Assembly (NCBI GenBank): GCA_015680685.1
Contig: MNCI01007761.1
Coordinates: 1 to 64,000, forward strand
Direction of reading: 5' to 3'
DNA length: 64,000 nucleotides
From: Gnetum montanum
Lineage: Eukaryota > Streptophyta > Gnetopsida > Gnetales > Gnetaceae
In this document: positions 57,434-64,000 of the stretch, in pieces
How positions within the stretch are numbered: the stretch's first letter is position 1
How the letters are laid out: each line of letters starts with the position of its first letter
Translations under genes and position numbers: made by a program
The notes under the pieces: model-generated
The model's database searches: none
What the model was told of the DNA's origin: nothing
The model's input: only the letters and a program-made list of their open reading frames with translations

Positions 57434-59640
57434 CATTGTGGTCCTTTTCGGCACACAAACATGCAGTTGGCAGTGTAATCAGAGTCTAGTAGTCTCATAG
57501 ACCACTTCAAGTAGGCCTATTTGTAGATCACTTCATTATGGAAGTGAAGCAAGGTTATGATCTCATCCATTGAAATGGATGGGAATACATCCCTTCCTCC
57601 ATTGACTTCATCCCACTTACTGAACCTTACAAGTGGATCCTCGCCCAACTCATTTGCACGAATGAGCATGAAGTAGGAATAGACTATGAGGAGTTCCTAC
57701 ATGAGAAGGAGGATGAGTTTGAGGCTTATTCCAAACATGAGGACTACTTTTACATTTTCTTCCAACAAACAACCCCCATTCTAGTTCTTCCACAGTCCCA
57801 TCCACCTATCTTCCTGAGATAATTATAGCCCTAGTGTCATCCTCTAGGTCAATGCCTGTGATGGTGACCCATAAAATGTAATACTCACACCAAGATCTAG
57901 TACCTCTAGTCAACTTATCCTTTCTAACATTTTCAGAACCTGCTCAGTCATCCCTACTGGTAGCCATCATGCATGCATAACCCTACATGCACACTATGCA
58001 CCCTTCCTAGCCCCAAATGACTTAGGCATCTTATGTCTTGCCTATTTCATAGGCACCTTTGACAGTGGCCCAACCCACACACGCATGATTTGCCCTAGTC
58101 ACCCTGCCTATAGCCCAACCAATGTAGCAAGCATCTCATGTGACCCCATAACTTGTAGCCAAGTCATGGACCACACATCCAGCATACCGGGTAGCACAAT
58201 CAACATAGCCCACTACCGCATCTCAAGGCTTGGATCAAGCATTCTAGCTAATCCAAACCTTAATGAAAGAGGTGAAGTAGCTTAAGTTCACCTCCTCCAA
58301 AATAGTTCATGTGATGGACTTTTACTAGGACAACACCATAAGTCCTATTATTTCACCTCTAACTCTTCCAATATGGATCCTACTTCCTCATTTCACCAAG
58401 TACAACGGTGAAGGAGATCCTAATGCCCACCTAGTGACCTTCTGGTCTAAGTGCCTATTACTCTAGGCATGGCCACACACCATCATATGTGTCTTCACCA
58501 TGTCACTCACTAGTAAGGCACTTGACTAGTACTATGCATTATCCAAGGCCTCTATCTCCTCTTTGAAGGATCTACTAAGTCAATTCATAATGCACTTCAA
58601 GTACAACTTGAAGCCCAAAACCATCCTTGACTAACTCATGCAAATCAAGCAAGGTCATCTAGAGCCCATGCAGAAATTTATCCAATGCTGAAGCACCTCA
58701 CTAAATGAAATCTATGAGCCTATTGTAGAAATGCACCTCTTGGCCATCTTCAAGGGTGCAATTAATGACTTTATCAAGTCCAAGCTATATTATTTAGCCC
58801 CGTAGTCCCTAAGCTAGGCCTTTTCTCAAACAAAGAACATATAGGACACAATAGAAGCCAACAAGGACCTAACCTACATGGTCTATAAGGACTTACATTC
58901 CAAGAAGGACAAGAACAAGGGAAAATAAACTACAACCATGGTAATTATGTCCAACAAGGCCAAAAACAACTAATCCAAATCCAAAGACCAGTCCATGCAA
59001 GGCCCTAGCCAACAACAAGATTGCGAGCTCTAGCGTAACAGCCAATCAACCTACATCATTGGTGAAAATAATGCAAGTGGCTTCAAGGCCCAACTTTGAG
59101 TGCAAGGATTGCTCAAAGTATACCCCACTACCCCTTAAACCTTCAAAACTACTAGACCAACTATTGAAGGCTAGACATATCTAGTACAAGTAGATGTTCG
59201 AGGATGCTTGCAAAAGTCATGAAAAATATTGCTAGCTCTTGAGGAACCCTACATCTACAACATCAAATGAGCCTCTCATGCTAAAGAACTTTAGGCTAGA
59301 TAAGTTTTGTCCCTATCACCAATTTCCTAAACACAACATTGACTTTTGCATGGCCCTATAAGATGACCTACAATGAATGATCGATAGAGGCAAGTTGGTG
59401 CTCGATGCTGCCAACCCAGTGAGGCCTCAAAACCAATCAATGAGGGTATACAAGGATCCTCTGAATGTAAATGATGTAGGGTATGTCATCAATGCCATCA
59501 GCATTAATGACAACCTAGATCTGGTGCAACAACCATTCATGGTCCACATGCTCTTTGTCAACTTAGGGGCCCCCTCAGGCTCCACAAGTTCAAGGCCTCC
59601 TTTCATCATCAAAGTGCCACCTTAGGCATTCACAACACCC
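57434..59640 (+). pseudogene. gag: Gag of element G
   Basis: Follows F Gag along its length with more stops: MEVKQGYDLIH (57538), IPSSIDFIPLTEPYKWIL, KEDEFEAYSKHEDYFYIFFQ (57709), a variable Thr/Pro-rich part, LLPHFTKYNGEGDPNAHL (58380), EIYEPIVEMHLLAIFKGAI (58707), and the zinc finger KFCPYHQFPKHNIDFC (59305), in which all four ligands are kept. Open pieces at 58085-58285 and 59377-59625. The frame is broken about every 100-200 bp. Confidence 0.75.
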
Positions 59641-60310
59641 TTCATGATCAAGGTTCCATAACATTTCATGGTAATAATAGTTCAGCCACCCTTTGTTGTA
59701 AGGATGCCCCAACATGCTAACCCCTCACCTATCTGAAGTTTGATGATGAGTAACATGTCAATCACATCCTACCCAAGAATGAATCCTACAAAAAACACCA
59801 ACAGATCATCTAGCTGGAAACCTAGGAGGCCTAATGAGCCTTTAGATGATAGGATGGTTAAACAACATTAAGAGAAAAAGGTGCTAGATCCACCAAAGCT
59901 GATCCCCTTCCTGTAGACCCCATGGTTGAAGCAACTAAAAAGGCCATAACCAACAAACCGCAACCAGGCACTAAGGCCCCAAATAAGCCAAACAAGACAA
60001 CCCCAAGTCTCCTCAAGAGATCCATCTCTTAGGTCACATGGAAGAGGTCAAGGCCAACAAAACAACAAACACTAATAAGGACTTCCTAGATGCATTAGAG
60101 AAGGTCAAGAAAGTGCTAAAGCAACAGAATACAAAGCCCTAGTCTAGATGTTGACCTCCATTTTTATCACAGCGGACATCCTAGTAATAGGACATCCCAG
60201 CAAATGAGAATTCCATCCATGTTATGATGTTGCCTCCTATATCATGGGAATTGAGCTTAACACCTCTTGCATTTCATGATGAGGAAATCAAGGTTGACCC
60301 TGATAAGGGT
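59641..60310 (+). pseudogene. gag: Gag-protease linker of element G
   Basis: Ser/Pro/Lys-rich fragments (PFVVRMPQH, then PKSPQEIHL-like and HMEEVKANKTT) parallel the F linker 20866-21653. Many stops. Confidence 0.5.
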
Positions 60311-60748
60311 TAGGTCATAACAACATCCATGTTCATCACGATACACATTGGGAAATGAAAAATTTGGAGGGTGCATATTGATGATGGGGTGGCAACAAAT
60401 ATCATCCCATACACTATCATTGATAAACTAGGCCTCGTAGAGCATATCAAACTAACAAAAATCATGTGCCTAAAGTCCTTTAATAGATCACATGTCATCA
60501 TTAGGGGAACCATCACAATAGCCTTCATGGCAAGGGAACAATTCCCCACAACTACTAAATTTATTGTCGTAGAGGAGATGACAAGCTTCAAATTAATATT
60601 GGGCAAGCCTTGGTTGGCCCAATTATGGGTTGTCTCCTCTCTTATCTACCAAGAAATCCACCTCCCATATGAATGTGGTGAGGTCATTATCCATAGTGAC
60701 AATGTAGCCCCTCTAGCCATTAACAACATAGACAAAAAGAAGGGTTAG
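60311..60748 (+). pseudogene. pol: Aspartic protease of element G
   Basis: Open piece 60371-60748. Active site HIDDGVATNII (D-D-G as in D), GTITIAFMAREQFPT, and the end motif LILGKPWLAQLWVVSS. Closest in layout to D. The DDG motif is kept here, unlike in F. The frame ends at a stop after DKKKG. Confidence 0.75.
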
Positions 60749-61126
60749 AGGTGGAGTTTAATAATGATGCATTTGCAATAGAGGATAAGGATGAAATGTG
60801 CAAGGCTAACCCATCCAAGTAAACAAAGAAAGCCAACAACCTCCTGGAGAATGCTTTATGGGTAGAATTGCCCTTCAACATAGTAGATGAAGGTCAAGGG
60901 GAATACCACATAGTACCATCTAGGCCCTACACTTCTCCTAACCCACACCGAGTTAGGAAGCAATTGTGCAACTAAGGTATCTTCGTAGTCCAACACATGC
61001 TAGGTGCATGCCTATCCTTTGCTTTTACATTTATCCATGCATTTCACTTTTTGCTTACATTACATTTGTTTACACATTTACGTTTACCTTGATTATTTAG
61101 ATTATGCATTATTCTACTCTATTTAT
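60749..61126 (+). other. Non-coding tail of element G
   Basis: Matches F 22110-22330, including ACATTTGTTTACACATTTAC-like T-rich sequence, then meets element L at about 61100-61126. No pol domain follows, so G is also gag-protease only within the visible part. Confidence 0.6.
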
Positions 61127-61244
61127 GCTTGCAATGGGGCCTTTGTTTATTTTTAAAAAAAGAATAATAAAAAAATAAAAATAAATAAAAAATAAAAAAA
61201 TAATTAGAAAAAAAAAGATGGGTTACCCTAACCCTAAAATTGGC

Positions 61245-61253
61245 TATAAAAAG
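61245..61253 (+). promoter_or_regulatory. TATA box in the first LTR of L
   Basis: TATAAAAAG after ATTGGC; the second LTR has it at 62518-62526. The tandem repeat is downstream, so it would be transcribed. Confidence 0.6.
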
Positions 61254-61369
61254 TCATCAAGGTGATGGAGTTGGAAGGAGGAGAGGAGGAGAAGTCAGGC
61301 CGGGAAGCCCTAGGCCAGTGAGGCCAAGGCCATGAAGCCATGGACTGAACCTTCTCTTTCTCTGGGTGG

Positions 61370-62105
61370 TTGGTAGTGTGTGCGGCAACAACGGTTGGCA
61401 GTTCATAGGGCATTGGTAATGTTTGATCGCAACTACACATGATTCTTGCGGCAACACAACCATGCATCCAGTTGGTGGTTCTTCTCTCTATCTCTTTTTA
61501 TTTCAGCAAATGGCATGTGGTGGATGGTGGATTTGTGCATGATGTTTATGCAGTTGGCGGTCCGCAGCGCATTGGTGATGTTTGATCGCAACTACACATG
61601 ATTTTTGCGGAAACACAACCATGCATCCTGTCGATGGATCTTCTCTCTATCTTTTTTTATTTCAGCAAATGGCATGTTGTGGACAGTGTATTTATGCATG
61701 ATGTTTATGTAGTTGGCGATCTGCAGGGCATTGGTGATGTTTGATCACAACTGCACATGATTTTTGCGGCAACACAACCATGCATCCTGTCGGTAGATCT
61801 TCTCTCTATCTTCTTTTATTTCAACAAATGGCATGTGGTGGACGGTGGATTTGTGCATGATGTTTATGCAATTGGCAATCTGCAGGGCATTGGTGATGTT
61901 TGATCGCAACTACACATGATTCTTCCGGAAACACAACCATGCATCCTGTCAGTGGATCTTCTCTCTATCTTCTTTTATTTCAGCAAATGGCTTGTGGTGG
62001 ACGGTGGATTTGTGCATGATGTTTATGCAATTGGTGGTTCGCATGGCATTGGTGATGTTCGATCACAACTACACATGATTCTTGCGGCAACACAACCATG
62101 CATCC
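61370..62105 (+). repeat. 159-bp tandem repeat, array 1 (about 4.6 units)
   Basis: The anchor TTTGATCGCAACTACACATG recurs at 61422, 61581, 61740, 61899 and 62058, exactly 159 bp apart each time, with about 90% identity between units. Confidence 0.92.
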
Positions 62106-62322
62106 TATCGGTGGATCTTCTATTTCTCTCTCGTTTAGGCTTTTTTATGTTTTATCTCTCTCTATGTTTTCTATCTCTCTATCTTTCTATCACTTGGTCA
62201 CATGGCTCTTTCAAGCTGAGAGTATTCCTGGGTTTCCGTACCCATAGAGGAGGTGCCCTAGGCTATAGTCTCCTCAAACAAGTTTTTCCGGTGTTGGCAT
62301 GACCAAAATTTATGCATCAACA

Positions 62323-62395
62323 CCTTATTGGCGCTAGAAGGAGGGCCTAAATTGACCATTTTCTTTTTTCTTTTCCTTTTCGATTGGGGGCTAAG
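62323..62395 (+). other. Minimal interior of L: primer site and polypurine tract
   Basis: TTGGCGCTAGAAGGAGGGCC (62328-62347) is the Tat-type primer site seen in D and F. GATTGGGGGCTAAG (62382-62395) directly before the LTR start is the polypurine tract. A T/C-rich stretch lies between. No coding capacity. Confidence 0.75.
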
Positions 62396-64000
62396 TGTTG
62401 GTACCAACATGTCCATGCTTGGCATGGGGCCTTTATTTATTTAAAAAAAAAAGAAGAATAAAAAAAATAAAAAAAAATAGAAGAAAAAAGATGGGTTACC
62501 CTAACCCTAAAATTGGCTATAAAAAGTCATCAAGGTGATGGAGTTGGAAGGAGGAGAGGAGGAGAAGTCAGGCTAGGAAGCCCTAGGCCAATGAGGCCAG
62601 GGCCGTGAAGCCATGGACTAAACCTCCTCTTTCTTTGGGTGGTTGACAGTGTGTGTGGCAACAACGGTTGGCGGTTCACAGGGCATTGGTGATGTTTGAT
62701 CGCAACTACACATGATTCTTGCAGCAACACAACCATGCATCTTGTCGGTGGATCTTCTCTCTATCTTCTTTTATTTCAGCAAATGGCTTGTGCTGGATGG
62801 TGGATTTGTGCATGATGTTTATGTAGTTGGCGGTTCACATGGCATTGGTGATGTTTGATCGCAACTACACATGATTTTTGCGGCAACACAACCATGCATC
62901 CGACTGGTGGTTCTTCTCTCTATCTTTTCTTATTTCAGCAAATGGCATGTGGTGGATGGTGGATTTGTGCATGATGTTTATGCAGTTGGCGGTCCGTAGG
63001 GCATTGGTGATGTTTGATCGCAACTACACATGATTTTTGTGGCAACACAACCATGCATCCTATCGATGGATCTTCTCTCTATTTTTTTTATTTTAGCAAA
63101 TGGCATGTTGTGGATGGTTGATTTATGCATGATGTTTATGCAGTTGGTGGTCTACAGGGCATTGGTGATGTTTGCTCGCAACTACACATGATTTTTGTGG
63201 CAACACAACCATGCATCCTATCGGTGGATCTTCTCTCTATCTTCTTTTATTTCAGCAAATGGATTGTGGTGGATGGTGGATTTGTGCATGATGTTTATGT
63301 AGTTGGCGGTTCACATGGCATTGGTGATGTTTGATCGCTACTACACATGATTTTTGCAGCAACACAACCATGCATCTTGTCGGTGGATCTTCTCTCTATC
63401 TTTTTTTATTTCAACAAATGGCATGTGGTGGACGGTGGATTTGTGCATGATGTTTATGCAATTGGCAATCTGCAGGGCATTGGTGATGTTTGATCGCAAC
63501 TACACATGATTTTTGCGGCAACACAACCATGCATCCTATCGATGGATCTTCTCTCTATTTTTTTTATTTCAGCAAATGGCATGTTGTGGACGGTTGATTT
63601 ATGCATGATGTTTATGCAGTTGGCAGTCTACAAGGCATTGGTGATGTTTGATCGCAACTACACATGATTTTTGCGGCAACACAACCATGCATCCGGCCGA
63701 TGGATCTTCTCTCTATCTTTTTTTATTTCAGCAAATGGCATGTGGTGGATGGTGGATTTGTGCATGATGTTTACGCAGTTGGCGGTCCGCAAGGCATTGG
63801 TGATGTTTGATCGCAACTACACATGATTTTTTCGGCAACACAACCATGCATCCTGTCGATGGATCTTCTCTCTATCTTTTTTTATTTCAGCAAACGGCAT
63901 GTTGTGGATGGTTGATTTATGCATGATGTTTATGCAGTTGGCGGTCTACAGGGCATTGGTGATGTTTGATCGCAACTACACATGATTTTTTCGGCAACAC
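62396..64000 (+). repeat. Second LTR of L (runs off the window)
   Basis: Starts TGTTGGTACC. A-rich block and TATAAAAAG at 62518-62526 match the first LTR. Its end is not reached, because the tandem array is much longer here. Confidence 0.75.
62645..64000 (+). repeat. 159-bp tandem repeat, array 2 (at least 8.5 units)
   Basis: The same anchor recurs at 62695, 62854, 63013, 63171, 63330, 63489, 63647, 63806 and 63965, with spacings of 158 or 159 bp. The array continues beyond the window edge. Confidence 0.93.

Larger units (their letters stand above)
61127..62322 (+). repeat. First LTR of element L
   Basis: An A-rich block, TATAAAAAG at 61245-61253, tandem units to about 62105, then a non-repeated end (CT-rich, then TTCCGGTGTTGGCATG) finishing TGCATCAACA. 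The short ORFs here derive from the tandem repeat. Confidence 0.75.
61127..64000 (+). mobile_element. Element L: two LTRs with a 73-bp interior
   Basis: LTR 61127-62322, a 73-bp interior (62323-62395) with primer site and polypurine tract only, and a second LTR from 62396 to beyond the window. The second LTR starts TGTTGGTACCAACATG; the first lacks about 20 bp of this start. Both LTRs carry a TATA box and a 159-bp tandem array. It sits at the tail of G. The second LTR end and any target duplication are outside the window. Confidence 0.7.

Noticed and set aside
61226-61238. Telomere-like CCCTAACCCTAA (also 62499-62510)
   Set aside because: Only two units, at the same place in both L LTRs, just before the TATA box; it is LTR sequence and not telomeric DNA.
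61916-62302. 128-residue ORF in the L LTR
   Set aside because: It translates the 159-bp tandem repeat and LTR end. Because 159 is a multiple of three, open frames repeat by chance.
61370-64000. CRISPR-like array
   Set aside because: The repeats are contiguous 159-bp units without unique spacers, in a plant LTR element.

Overview
The window is plant nuclear repeat DNA from a species with a large genome. The whole 64 kb is a nested, decayed pile of LTR retrotransposons, mostly Ty3/gypsy. I find no intact cellular gene, rRNA, tRNA gene or CRISPR array. The deep nesting, many in-frame stops and slow decay would fit a gymnosperm such as a conifer, or another giant-genome seed plant. That taxonomic guess is inference; the plant LTR-element assignment rests on recognisable protein motifs, primer binding sites and target-site duplications.

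Layout. Names A to L are my own. Element D is a minus-strand Tat-type Ty3/gypsy element with two RNase H domains. It runs from beyond the left edge to 15887: 5' LTR 13711-15887, gag-protease 13.1-9.6 kb, a tandem-repeat spacer, then RT, RNase H and integrase 3.1-0.1 kb. Its spacer is split by H (about 3.9-9.0 kb), a plus-strand segment with a TATA box and an intron-containing decayed ORF. D abuts B, a plus-strand Athila-like element that starts at 15888 near its primer binding site. B is now in three pieces (15888-17423, 24967-25331, 42052-about 46975). F (17424-24966), a gag-protease-only Tat-type element, splits it once. A (25332-42051), a minus-strand Athila-like element, splits it again.

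A carries two further insertions. E (36881-39720) has a perfect GTAAT target duplication and contains a fragment of a RuvB-like AAA+ ATPase gene. C (29667-33660) has a perfect CTATG duplication, was secondarily rearranged, and holds a 662-bp copy of the RT gene of A. So nesting reaches three levels: B, then A, then C or E.

To the right lie an LTR plus gag fragment of an Athila-like element (46.98-48.17 kb), a chromovirus pol remnant (49.5-50.9 kb) and an LTR with a tRNA-iMet-type primer site (51.4-52.5 kb). A 70-bp foldback and low-complexity repeats follow. Next is a third Tat-type gag-protease copy, G (55.48-61.1 kb), interrupted by an Athila-like fragment. The right edge is L: two LTRs separated by only 73 bp, each containing a 159-bp tandem repeat that continues past the window.

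Coding logic. None of the proteins looks functional. Gag, protease, RT, RNase H and integrase pieces of the two main lineages (Tat-type D/F/G/C and Athila-like A/B) can be matched to one another, and those matches define the insertion borders. A 100-N gap lies at 30015-30114, and an isolated N at 39944 sits between two identical 45-bp copies.
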